From JANQIV01 sp050117315 (lineage in GTDB: Bacteria > Bacteroidota > Ignavibacteria > Ignavibacteriales > Melioribacteraceae), in assembly GCA_050117315.1 (NCBI GenBank), contig JASFMY010000056.1:1-37365 (forward strand): 37,365 nucleotides of DNA. The letters run 5' to 3'. The notes beneath the pieces are model-generated. The model did not search any database. It worked only from the letters and a program-made list of their open reading frames with translations, and was not told where the DNA came from. Below, piece after piece: positions 30,200-37,365 of the stretch (position 1 is the first letter of the stretch; every line of letters starts with the position of its first letter). A program made the position numbers and the translations under genes.

Positions 30200-32110
30200 A
30201 TGACACAACTATATTTTTTAGACATCGTAGTAATAATCTGTTTCTTCCTAATAATATTTTCAATAGCAGTTTATTACTCGCGGAAAGCAGGAAAAGATAC
30301 CGGTGAATTTTTCCTATCCGGGAGAAACATGCCCTGGTATATTGCAGGTACGGCTATGGTTGCCACAACATTTGCTGCGGATACACCTCTTGCCATTACC
30401 GAACTTATTGCAAAAAACGGGATAGCAGGTAACTGGCTGTGGTGGAATATGGCTATAGGAGCAATGCTGACAGTATTCTTCTTCGCTAAACTTTGGCGAA
30501 GAGCCAACATTATGACCGACGTTGAATTTGTTGAGTTGCGTTATTCCGGCAAGCCTGCAGCGTTACTTAGAGGATTCAGGGCTTTGTATCTCGGACTTTT
30601 TATGAATGCAATTGTTATGGGCTGGGTAAACAAAGCGATGCAAAAAATCTTTCAAGTAACGTTTCCCGGTCAGGATGCTTTCCTGTTGGTTGTTATCGCT
30701 GCATCAATAATTGCAGTATATGCTTCTGCTTCCGGTTTGTTAGGTACTGCCCGCACCGACAGTTTTCAATTTGTTTTCGCAATGGCGGGATGTATTATTC
30801 TTGCGGTTATTGTAATAAACTTACCCGAGATTGGAAGCCTGGTTGTATTGAAAGAAAAACTTGCGCCGCAGGTTTTAGATTTTTTCCCGAGGATTGGTGA
30901 CGTTACTGCCGAAGGAATTACCGGGGGAGCGCTTGCTATCTCGGTGGGTGCTTTTTTCGCACATGTCGGGTTGCAATGGTGGTCAAGCTGGTACCCTGGT
31001 GCGGATCCCGGCGGCGGCGGGTATGTTGCTCAGAGAATGATGTCGGCTAAGGATGAAAAGCATAGTATGCTTGCTACTTTGTGGTTTACTATTGCTAATT
31101 ACACTATACGCCCGTGGCCGTGGATTTTAGTTGCGTTGGCCGCATTAATACTTTTGCCGAGAGCAGTAAACGAAGACATGCTTCGAGCGGAAAACCCTGC
31201 CTTATTTGAAAAAGCTGAAAAAGTTTACAACAATCAGATTATTGATAAAAGTGATCCAATCTATGAGGATCAGGAATTCAAAGACTTTTATGAAAAATAT
31301 GAAAACACAGTTGATCCGGGCGTGATGTACCCAAAGTTGATGATAAAATATTTACCCGCCGGATTTCTGGGATTGCTGATAGCAGTTTTTCTTGCGGCTT
31401 ATATGTCTACGGTAGCATCACAACTTAATTGGGGAACTTCATATTTGATTAATGATTTTTATAGAAGGTTCATAAAATCGGACAAAGATGAAAAACACTA
31501 TGTCCTGATTTCAAGAATTGGAATAATTTTGATGACGGTTTTTTCGTTATTGCTGACTAAGTATGTTTTAACTACCATTTCCGGGGCATGGGAGTTTATA
31601 ATCAATGCCAGTGCGGGTATGGGCGTTGTATTAATATTGCGGTGGTATTGGTGGCGAATTAATGCATGGTCTGAAATTTCCTCAATGATTGCTCCGCTTG
31701 TAATTTATCCTGTATCCAAATACGGGTTCGGGCTGGAATCGCCGATAACGCTTTACCCGATTGTAATAGGTACTTCGGTTGTGTGGCTCGTGGTTACTTT
31801 TATAACAAAACCGGTTGAAGAAAATAAATTAATTGAATTTTACAAAAGAACCCGTCCGGGTGGAATTGGCTGGAAACATATTGAAAGAATGATACCTAAG
31901 ATGGGCTTCGAAAGTAACCTTGGAAGGCTGTTCGTGAACTGGCTAATGGGGGTTCTTCTAATTTATTCTTTTTTGTTTGGTATCGGTAAAATCATTTTTG
32001 CAGAGTATTTACCGGGTGTTTTATTTTTGATTGTGGGTATCGTTTCAGGAAGCATAATATATTTCAATTTGAAGAAGAATGAAGAATCATCTGTTGATTA
32101 TTCAAACTAG
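30200..32110 (+). CDS. Sodium:solute symporter (SSS family)
   Basis: 636 residues with about 13-15 membrane helices. It shows SSS features: an N-terminal helix then GKDTGEFFLSGRNMPWYIAGTAMVATTFAADTPLAI (the sugar-symporter SGR...W...G.S/T region) and GLLIAVFLAAYMSTVASQLNWGTSYLINDFY (the conserved sodium-site helix). AAAGGATGATGAA gives a good ribosome-binding site. It is last in the amino-sugar locus, so amino sugar or a related monosaccharide is the likely substrate. The long loop between helices at about residues 330-380 is charged and probably soluble. Family certain, substrate inferred. Confidence 0.92.
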   Translation: MTQLYFLDIVVIICFFLIIFSIAVYYSRKAGKDTGEFFLSGRNMPWYIAGTAMVATTFAADTPLAITELIAKNGIAGNWLWWNMAIGAMLTVFFFAKLWRRANIMTDVEFVELRYSGKPAALLRGFRALYLGLFMNAIVMGWVNKAMQKIFQVTFPGQDAFLLVVIAASIIAVYASASGLLGTARTDSFQFVFAMAGCIILAVIVINLPEIGSLVVLKEKLAPQVLDFFPRIGDVTAEGITGGALAISVGAFFAHVGLQWWSSWYPGADPGGGGYVAQRMMSAKDEKHSMLATLWFTIANYTIRPWPWILVALAALILLPRAVNEDMLRAENPALFEKAEKVYNNQIIDKSDPIYEDQEFKDFYEKYENTVDPGVMYPKLMIKYLPAGFLGLLIAVFLAAYMSTVASQLNWGTSYLINDFYRRFIKSDKDEKHYVLISRIGIILMTVFSLLLTKYVLTTISGAWEFIINASAGMGVVLILRWYWWRINAWSEISSMIAPLVIYPVSKYGFGLESPITLYPIVIGTSVVWLVVTFITKPVEENKLIEFYKRTRPGGIGWKHIERMIPKMGFESNLGRLFVNWLMGVLLIYSFLFGIGKIIFAEYLPGVLFLIVGIVSGSIIYFNLKKNEESSVDYSN

Positions 32111-32148
32111 AGAAAAAATAATCACTAAGTCACGTTACGCAAATTGTA

Positions 32149-32213
32149 TTAATCATAATCGTAATCTTAATCTCCTTTATCTTTTTTTAGAGTATGATTA
32201 GGATTATGATTAA
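32149..32213. terminator. Inverted repeat after the symporter gene (probable terminator)
   Basis: TTAATCATAATCGTAATC (32149-32166) pairs with GATTAGGATTATGATTAA (32196-32213) with one mismatch across a 29-base loop holding CTTTTTTT. It lies 39 bp past the stop. It is AT-rich with a long loop, so it may be a repeat remnant that also ends transcription. Confidence 0.45.
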
Positions 32214-32676
32214 GAGTAAGAATTCCCTGCGTAAGGTGAGTTACCAAGACAAAAATTTTATTAAGAAAACCAATTTGAAATCCGGGAAGGTTATTGTTGC
32301 CGGATGTTTTCAGAGGAATAACAATTGCGGGAATGGTACTTGTGTTAACAAACTATCATGTTTATCCGTCGCTTAGGCAAGCCTAATGAAACGGATGCAC
32401 CCCAATTTCCCCTTTCTTTTTATTTATTGTCGGTTATCAATTTGTTTTATCATGGCACGGTACTATAAGTTATAAGTGCTTCACATTGAGGTGGGGCTTA
32501 AGTTTTGTAATCGTTTGGCTCGGGCCGTATAACCTATTCAGTGAAATTTTTGTAGCAACTCGCAAATCTATTCTCTCGGACTTTTGAGGGATCAATTAAT
32601 ATCTAATTGACTTTTCTCATTTCAAGTGATAATATAAACTATTAAATGTTACATCGCTTTTAAACTATACACAACC
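32214..32676. other. Gene-free stretch
   Basis: No convincing gene, RNA or promoter. A 60-codon frame at 32194-32376 starts inside the inverted repeat and shows no domain. AAAACCAATTTG at 32266-32277 matches the end of the palindromic element found at 24913 and 32677 and may be a relic of a further copy. The TGGCACG at 32453-32459 lacks a -12 partner. Confidence 0.5.
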
Positions 32677-32785
32677 CAAATTGGTTTTGGGATTTTGCCG
32701 TAAAATCCTCCCCGCCGTACGAGACTTTGGGAGGCGGGGAGGATTTAGGTGAATTCAAAAAAATTAAAATACCAAAACCAATTTG
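32677..32785. repeat. Palindromic dispersed element, copy B (109 bp)
   Basis: The ends AAATTGGTTTTGGGATTTT and AAAATACCAAAACCAATTT are near-perfect inverted repeats. The centre forms a GC-rich hairpin, AATCCTCCCCGCC with GGCGGGGAGGATT (13-bp perfect stem). It is the same family as copy A at 24913-25038, lacking a 17-bp segment there. It ends 34 bp before the nuclease gene, so its right half may lie in that gene's promoter or leader. Confidence 0.75.
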
Positions 32786-32818
32786 CAACAAATATTTTTC
32801 ACAAAAATAGGCAGTCAA

Positions 32819-33175
32819 ATGAACAAAGAACCATACGTTTATAATGCGAAAGTTGTTGCTGTTTATGACGGCGATACTATCACAGTGGATATAGACTTGG
32901 GTTTATCCACATTTGTAAAAGGAGAAAAAATTAGACTTCACAGAATTAATGCACCGGAAATGAGAGGTGAAGAGAAAGAAGCCGGGAGAAAATCGCGTGA
33001 CTATTTGCGGGATTTGATTCTTAACTGTGAGGTTCTTATTCAAACTATCAAGGATAAAAAGGGAAAGTACGGAAGATACCTCGGAGAAGTATGGTATAAA
33101 GACGAAACGGGCGAATACGCAAATGTTAACGACTTATTGGTTAAGAAAAAATTAGCTGTGTATAAAGAATATTAA
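32819..33175 (+). CDS. Thermonuclease (SNase)-family protein
   Basis: 118 residues from the ATG at 32819. An upstream in-frame TTG at 32783 would add 12 residues partly encoded by the palindromic element and is unlikely. It shows the staphylococcal nuclease fold: KVVAVYDGDTITVDIDL, IRLHRINAPE and KYGRYLGEVW, with the catalytic Arg, Asp, Glu and Arg positions present. No signal peptide, so it acts inside the cell unless exported otherwise. It is slightly shorter than typical SNase domains (about 130-150). Its 3' end overlaps the convergent gene by 4 bp. DNA or RNA cleavage is the family activity; the cellular role is unknown. Confidence 0.88.
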   Translation: MNKEPYVYNAKVVAVYDGDTITVDIDLGLSTFVKGEKIRLHRINAPEMRGEEKEAGRKSRDYLRDLILNCEVLIQTIKDKKGKYGRYLGEVWYKDETGEYANVNDLLVKKKLAVYKEY

Positions 33176-33795
33176 TTTACTTTTCTAATCAGCAATCCTG
33201 TCGTTGAAACCATTACATTTAGTTTGGATACTCTTTTTACATTTACAAATGTGCCGGAGCCGTATTCAGCGTCAACAAAAGAGGAGAGGAATTCGTAATC
33301 TTTTCTCAAGTCGAATAAATCAAAATACTGGTTACGGGAGAGCGAATAAATGCTTCTTTCTTTTGATTGTTCGTCAAAGAGTTTTTTATATCTGCCTCCC
33401 ACGCGATCAAGTTGATAAAGCGTATGAAGTCCGAAAATATTAGCTACCGGGTGCCATTTCAGAATATGTGCGTCAATATAAAATTCATCACCTGAGATAA
33501 TGTACCGTGCTATTGAACTATCGGCAAACGTAAATGAAGCGGCAAATTTTTGATTACCCATTGGCTCTATTTGAACTTCCGCGGCAAGTTCTTCCCTTGT
33601 TAAGGCATTATAACCTTGTAGTGAAATACTTAGTGCGGCACAAAGGAGGGTCAGGGAAACCATCAGCAGCAAAGTAACCATATTCAGAGTTGCCCCAAAA
33701 ATCTTTTTTCTTTTTACTGCGATAAAAGTAGTTCCAAGAAAAACAAAAGTTAGTGCCGCAAAAGCTATTGAAAGAATTATTAGTGTTGTGTTCAT
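33172..33795 (-). CDS. Membrane protein of unknown function
   Basis: 207 residues with two N-terminal membrane helices (about 4-26 and 38-60) and a soluble domain of about 145 residues that should lie outside the cytoplasmic membrane or between membranes. Motifs such as EVQIEPMGNQKFAASFTFADS and DGDEFYIDAHILKWHP-like text suggest a beta-rich fold with a DEFYIDA segment. I do not recognise a characterised family. The start overlaps the stop of the upstream esterase gene by 4 bp, so the two are co-transcribed. No cofactor motif seen. Confidence 0.7.
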   Translation of the reverse strand: MNTTLIILSIAFAALTFVFLGTTFIAVKRKKIFGATLNMVTLLLMVSLTLLCAALSISLQGYNALTREELAAEVQIEPMGNQKFAASFTFADSSIARYIISGDEFYIDAHILKWHPVANIFGLHTLYQLDRVGGRYKKLFDEQSKERSIYSLSRNQYFDLFDLRKDYEFLSSFVDAEYGSGTFVNVKRVSKLNVMVSTTGLLIRKVN

Positions 33796-34694
33796 TTAAG
33801 CTTATATACTGCTCTTGCAAACTCTCTCCCGAAATCAATATAACCGGCCGAATCATAATGATACTTGTCGTGGTAGCCGTAATTTTCGGTTGAGTTAACA
33901 ATTGCCGCATATTTATCTTTTTTTACATAATCATTTTGTGCCTTGGTAACAATTTCAAAGTAATCCCACACCTTTCCGTCTTCATCCTGTCCTGAGTCCG
34001 ATATTTGACCGATAACTACGGGAATGTTATCATCCCTAAAAGCTGCACGGATAAGATTCATTAATACTTTTAAATTCTCTTCATACCTTAATGCAATTTC
34101 TTTACTTACATCTGCATCGCTTTCTCCCTGCATCCAGATAATTCCGGAGGGGATTAAATTATCATCTTCCCCGTCGTTGTCAATATCTTTAATCGAAATA
34201 GCATTGCGCACTGTTGCCAGGAAATGATCGTACTGGTTTATAGATGTTGAGTCTGTATAGTCCGGGTCCCAGCTTCCGAATTTTCTCGCAGCCTCTTTAT
34301 CTATTGATGTTCCGCCTTTGGCATATTTAATAATTGCAATGTCGTTTTCCGGTTCTAATTTTAAAAGCTCGTCGGCAAAAGAAATTTCCACCCCGAAATT
34401 TTTGGAACAATGATTTTCAACGCCGTCGGTTTCAAATTTTCTGCCATGCCCGGGTTTTAACTCATCCCATATTCCTTTCCCTGTTGCCGGGGTATTGTCT
34501 TTTTCCGTGTTGCCGTGGAAGATCATAACACCCTCAAAAGTTTTGTTTAATTCTGCAGGTAATTCTTCCACTTTACCGTATCCCACCATATTAGACTGTC
34601 CGCCCAGGTAGTATAATTTAAAGTCTTTTGATAAAGTAAAACTTGATGAAGCAAGAAAGATAAATGCCAGTATTGTGATAGTTGTTTTTTTCAT
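33792..34694 (-). CDS. SASA/sialate O-acetylesterase-like carbohydrate esterase
   Basis: 300 residues with a signal peptide (MKKTTITILAFIFLASSSFTLS), so exported. GGQSNMVGYG at about 31-40 carries the nucleophile Ser34, GIIWMQGESDA is the conserved second block, and DKYHYDSAGYIDFG near the C-terminus holds the catalytic Asp and His. This is the SASA/CE6-type SGNH-like esterase family that removes acetyl groups from sugars or xylans. It overlaps the downstream membrane-protein gene by 4 bp. Being near an amino-sugar locus is suggestive, but the exact substrate cannot be told. Confidence 0.88.
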   Translation of the reverse strand: MKKTTITILAFIFLASSSFTLSKDFKLYYLGGQSNMVGYGKVEELPAELNKTFEGVMIFHGNTEKDNTPATGKGIWDELKPGHGRKFETDGVENHCSKNFGVEISFADELLKLEPENDIAIIKYAKGGTSIDKEAARKFGSWDPDYTDSTSINQYDHFLATVRNAISIKDIDNDGEDDNLIPSGIIWMQGESDADVSKEIALRYEENLKVLMNLIRAAFRDDNIPVVIGQISDSGQDEDGKVWDYFEIVTKAQNDYVKKDKYAAIVNSTENYGYHDKYHYDSAGYIDFGREFARAVYKLK

Positions 34695-34851
34695 AACGGT
34701 ACTGATTTTTTTATGTGAATTTCCTTAATGATTTCTTGAATATAAATTTTCGGGTCAAAATAATATTAGGAAAAATATTACTCCAAATTTATAAAAATAT
34801 ATGCAATAATCGAAAGTTATTACATGAGGCTTCCGTTCATTATATTAAGTT

Positions 34852-34884
34852 CTAATCAGCCTGTTGAGTTTACAGGCTGATTAG
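34852..34884 (-). terminator. Terminator hairpin after the HEIGH protease gene
   Basis: CTAATCAGCCTGT and ACAGGCTGATTAG form a perfect 13-bp stem with a 7-base loop, 20 bp past the stop on the minus strand. The T run afterwards is weak. Confidence 0.65.
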
Positions 34885-34904
34885 TTATGTTATAAATTCG
34901 TAAA

Positions 34905-36086
34905 TTATCTTTGATCGATTGAAAAGTAGTTATCGCTGTAATCGGTTTTTGTATTATCGCTTAATGCGGTAATTTTAACATAGAAAGGAGAGTGGTCTGC
35001 TGTTATTTTAGCTGCGATTGGCCAAACATATTGCCCCGTTGAATGTGAAGTTGACATTGTGATGTTCATGTAATGATGCGGTCCTAAATATAAATCAAGT
35101 CTAACATTTGTGGTAGTTACAACATTTGTTCTCCACGTGATTGTCATAATGTCTTCTATTTCCCTATAATATTCGCCGCCGTTTGGATTCAACAACCAAT
35201 TAGTTACACTGCCCGGCTGACCTGATGCATATAGAGTTTCAATTGCCGTTTCATCGTCTGTAGAAAAACTACTGAATGACGGTATTGTTCCGCCGTAAAA
35301 ATTGCCTGTATTATATACAGAATTTGGATCGGGGCTGCCGTAGGTTCCGTATGAACCGTCGTCAACGGAGGTACTCGGTATATGATTAGCCCCGTAAGAG
35401 GAAGTTGGTTCCCCTGCACTTTTCCAGTTTGTATGACGTAATCCAATACAGTGCCCAATTTCATGAATTAAAAGAAAAGCCAATTTATAATGATCGCCTG
35501 TGCTAACTCCATAATTAGGTAATTGGTTTTCATTTAGTCTAACAGTTCCGTAAGGCTCTCCCGAGGAATTTGGGAACCCGGATTGTCCGGCTCCGGGAAT
35601 AGAAGTGTCGTTTATTACTCTTATATCGTAAGAACTTGGACCTGTTGAAGAAAAGAATATTTGAGAGTTTAAATTATTGTAAGCTGCTTTTGCGTACATG
35701 ATTGCTAATCCTAAGCTGTAATTATTAAAAGTACTGTTATCAATATACACTTTAATACTATAATGATCCTGTGTTACCGTGTTGTTTGTATTATATTGAG
35801 TTACTTTTGAAAGTTTATCTTCTTCTTTATCGAACCTAATATCACCTTGAAGTAAAAAATAATCATCGTATTCTTCAACATCCGTCTCCTTATAACCCAT
35901 GCTTAGTATTTTTTGATATACAGGATGATCTTTGTTAACTACTGAATTTGATTCTTCATTACTGATATTTGTTATGCTCTCATCTGTACAACTGAGGGTA
36001 AATAAAACAGCAGCTAATAAAATAAAACCTGCCTGAACTATTTTTTTTAGTTGTTTTAAATGGATAAGTTGAGTAAAGTTAATCAT
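34905..36086 (-). CDS. HEIGH-type (M57-like) zinc metalloprotease lipoprotein
   Basis: 393 residues. The N-terminal signal ends in a lipobox-like LFTLSC (Cys33), so it should be a lipoprotein of the cell envelope. Residues about 110-280 hold a metzincin-type catalytic domain with HEIGHCIGLRH (His208, Glu209, His212, His218), the Peptidase_M57 'HEIGH' motif. The tail from about 293 (WLLNPNGGEYYREIEDIMTITWRTN...) looks like an Ig/fibronectin-like beta domain. A strong AAGGAGG ribosome-binding site lies 8 bp before the ATG. It stands alone, followed by a 13-bp hairpin. It is the second metzincin in the window and unrelated in layout to the archaemetzincin. Likely extracytoplasmic proteolysis; substrate unknown. 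Confidence 0.9.
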   Translation of the reverse strand: MINFTQLIHLKQLKKIVQAGFILLAAVLFTLSCTDESITNISNEESNSVVNKDHPVYQKILSMGYKETDVEEYDDYFLLQGDIRFDKEEDKLSKVTQYNTNNTVTQDHYSIKVYIDNSTFNNYSLGLAIMYAKAAYNNLNSQIFFSSTGPSSYDIRVINDTSIPGAGQSGFPNSSGEPYGTVRLNENQLPNYGVSTGDHYKLAFLLIHEIGHCIGLRHTNWKSAGEPTSSYGANHIPSTSVDDGSYGTYGSPDPNSVYNTGNFYGGTIPSFSSFSTDDETAIETLYASGQPGSVTNWLLNPNGGEYYREIEDIMTITWRTNVVTTTNVRLDLYLGPHHYMNITMSTSHSTGQYVWPIAAKITADHSPFYVKITALSDNTKTDYSDNYFSIDQR

Positions 36087-36465
36087 ACAACTGCCTCCTT
36101 GTTTGTTTGTTGTGATACATGTGTTTTATATTTTAACGGCATTTATCTTTTAACTAAATTCGAATTACTTGGATAATATGAAGGCAATACACTAAAACTC
36201 TAACGATTTATATGCTAATTTATAATAGTATATCATCATATTGAATAGAGAGAATGTTAATTTAATGTTAAATTTTCCGAGTCTAATAAAAAATGCTGGA
36301 ATCGGTGTCCGTTATAAGATTCAATCCCGGTTGAATAATTGTGTTTTGGCCAAATTGGGACTAATAGAGATTTCTCATAGGAGTTCTTGGGACAGTCACA
36401 CAAAATGTATCATCTCAGACTAAAAAGTCTACGTTACGGAAAAATAATACCCCGGATTGCTGAAA
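36087..36465. other. Gene-free stretch upstream of the protease gene
   Basis: AT-rich, must contain the promoter of the leftward protease gene, but no motif stands out. A 60-codon frame at 36241-36423 has no ribosome-binding site or recognisable domain and I do not accept it. Confidence 0.4.
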
Positions 36466-36785
36466 ATACTGTTGAATTAGCTTTTTGTACTGTTCAAGTC
36501 GCTTGAAGTACTGTTGAACTAGCTTTTTGTACTGTTTAAGTCGCTTGAAGTACTGTTGAACTAGCTTTTTGTACTGTTTAAGTCGCTTGAAATACTGTTG
36601 AATTAGCTTTTTGTACTGTTCAAGTCGCTTGAAGCACTGTTGAATTAGCTTTTTGTACTGTTCAAGTCGCTTGAAGCACTGTTGAATTAGCTTTTTGTAC
36701 TGTTCAAGTCGCTTGAAGTACTGTTGAATTAGACTTTTGTACTGTTCAAGTCGCCGGAAATACTGTTAAACTAGACTTTTGTACT
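36466..36785. repeat. 42-bp tandem repeat, 7 full units plus a partial one
   Basis: Units begin at 36466, 36508, 36550, 36592, 36634, 36676, 36718 and (partial) 36760. Each unit is two 21-bp halves that both start with GTACTGTT (or close variants), the first ending in AGCTTTTT and the second containing TTCAAG-TCG-CTTGAA, a 6-bp hairpin. Units differ by one to four substitutions, and the last copy is the most diverged. One minus-strand frame is open across the array (14-residue period, Glu/Lys/Gln-rich) but has no start codon, so coding is not supported. Confidence 0.9.
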
Positions 36786-37125
36786 AAGGTTTCTGCAAAA
36801 TAAAAAGTCAGTCATTTCGAATCCCGCTCTGCGCATGTGCGTCAACTTAACAATGAATGTAGTCTCCAGAGTCCCGGTGATTTTATTCTTTTTTCGGAGT
36901 TTTACGCTGTAGGGAATTTTTACAGCTTAATTAAACGGGTTTACGGTTGTCGAATTTTGGGTAATTACCGGTAAGTGGAGTAAACCCTGATTATACATTA
37001 GAGGATGAATAATTCCTGTAATTATTTATAAAACAAGAGATTTTGCGGCAATTCCGGTTTTAACCATTTCTAGTGCATAATTCGGGGTAAATATTATTTG
37101 AAGTCCGTAGGACTTCCATTATCGG
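36786..37125. other. Gene-free stretch with nested inverted repeats
   Basis: No gene seen. GGGTTTAC (36937-36944) pairs with GTAAACCC (36980-36987) and encloses the palindrome GGTAATTACC (36960-36969), together a possible structured RNA or recombination site. GCTGTA...TACAGC is a further dyad at about 36907-36927. Just before the putative intron, GAAGTCC-GTA-GGACTTC (37100-37116) is a perfect 7-bp hairpin. Confidence 0.45.
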
Positions 37126-37365
37126 GTGTGCCGGGCATGTATAAAAACTAACGGGTGAGTATGAAAAGCACAAGACCCGAGAGAGCCGAGATGACCGGAA
37201 TCACATAGCTAAGGCAAGGGTGTCTCAAGTGATTGGGAATCGAAGGAAGCTGTAAGCAAAACTTTGTTATGACGAACAGAAATCGGATATAAGGCGGGTA
37301 TTGCCGGGTAATTGACCCCTGAATCAAGACGCCCAATAGTCATCCGGAAGTAATACATGTAAATC
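37126..37365 (+). mobile_element. Group II intron, 5' part (truncated by window edge)
   Basis: The sequence from GTGTGCCGGGCATG onward resembles the 5' end and domain I of bacterial group II introns. GUGYG begins the intron, and AAGGGTGTCTCAAG, GAATCGAAGGAAGCTGTAAGC, TATGACGAACAGAAATC and GGATATAAGGCGG follow in the usual order for these ribozymes. There is no long reading frame yet; the reverse transcriptase/maturase gene would lie beyond 37365. GGAAGT (37346-37351) can pair with ACTTCC (37112-37117), positions -9 to -14 before the intron, as an EBS2-IBS2 candidate. Recognition is by remembered sequence pattern, not by a covariance model, so the exact boundary is provisional. Confidence 0.72.

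Noticed and set aside
32194..32376. 60-codon open frame
   Set aside because: Starts within an inverted repeat, has no ribosome-binding site or recognisable domain.
32453..32468. Sigma-54 promoter (TGGCACG)
   Set aside because: The -12 position reads TATA, not TTGC, and no gene start follows.
32783..32818. TTG start extending the nuclease by 12 residues
   Set aside because: It begins inside the palindromic element; the SNase fold begins after the ATG at 32819.
36241..36423. 60-codon open frame
   Set aside because: No ribosome-binding site, no domain, in a gene-poor AT-rich region.
36417..36768. Minus-strand open frame through the tandem repeat
   Set aside because: No start codon; a 42-bp repeat is a multiple of three, so an open frame across it is expected by chance in about half of frames.
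36466..36785. CRISPR array
   Set aside because: The 42-bp units are contiguous with no unique spacers and there are no cas genes.
36841..36850. GTCAACTTAA as a second copy of the MITE end
   Set aside because: Only 10 bp match and no partner end or target duplication nearby.
1..37365. tRNA or rRNA genes
   Set aside because: Looked for conserved arm sequences on both strands by eye and saw none; a covariance scan would be needed to exclude them.

Overview
The window (about 37 kb, AT-rich, roughly 37% GC by eye) looks like a chromosome segment of a Bacteroidota/Ignavibacteria-type bacterium. This rests on the gene families (porin plus multihaem cytochromes, HybA/NrfD-like modules, NagB-PIG-L and CM-PDT-DAHPS fusions, HEIGH-type protease), frequent weak Shine-Dalgarno sequences and many short intergenic repeats. 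I could not test the lineage by search.

Layout. (1) 1-6722, minus strand: the start of a multihaem cytochrome cut by the window edge, a small TPR-like protein, a PAS-AAA+-Fis sigma-54 activator, then an operon reading leftward from 6722. That operon encodes a tetrahaem c554-like cytochrome, an outer-membrane beta-barrel, a 14-haem cytochrome and an 11-haem lipoprotein, which together suit a porin-cytochrome conduit. (2) 6883-12292, minus strand: a 19-haem membrane-anchored cytochrome, a cytochrome b561-like protein and a 19-haem cytochrome fused to a second b561-like domain. (3) 12607-14091, plus strand: a 7-haem NapC/NirT-type cytochrome with three membrane helices, laid out like Geobacter ImcH. 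(4) 14374-21243, plus strand, behind a good -24/-12 promoter: a membrane-anchored GcvH-like protein, a four-cluster ferredoxin, a NrfD/HybB-like membrane protein, a second degenerate GcvH-like protein, a haem-binding sensor kinase, its NtrC-type regulator and an archaemetzincin. (5) 21540-24782: a small orphan protein, a chorismate mutase-prephenate dehydratase-DAHP synthase fusion and a small beta-barrel. (6) 25165-32110: an amino-sugar locus (ROK repressor, ROK kinase, NagB-PIG-L fusion, sodium-solute symporter). (7) 32819-36086: a nuclease, a membrane protein, a SASA-type esterase and a HEIGH metalloprotease. (8) 36087-37365: no gene; a 42-bp tandem repeat and the 5' end of what looks like a group II intron running off the window.

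How it fits together. About 79 c-type haem motifs lie in the first 18 kb. Three different inner-membrane modules that could exchange electrons with the quinone pool (ImcH-like; b561 plus 19-haem cytochromes; GcvH-like/FeS/NrfD) sit next to a porin-cytochrome conduit. The simplest reading is a trans-envelope, possibly extracellular, electron-transfer island. It has built-in redox control: a periplasmic haem sensor kinase and NtrC-type regulator encoded in the operon driven by the -24/-12 promoter, and a cysteine-bearing PAS sigma-54 activator beside the conduit operon. The function is inferred from architecture; no substrate is shown by the sequence.

Mobile and repeat content: one MITE-like element with 18-bp inverted ends and 7-bp target duplications nested in an older dispersed repeat, two copies of a second palindromic element, the tandem array and the putative intron.
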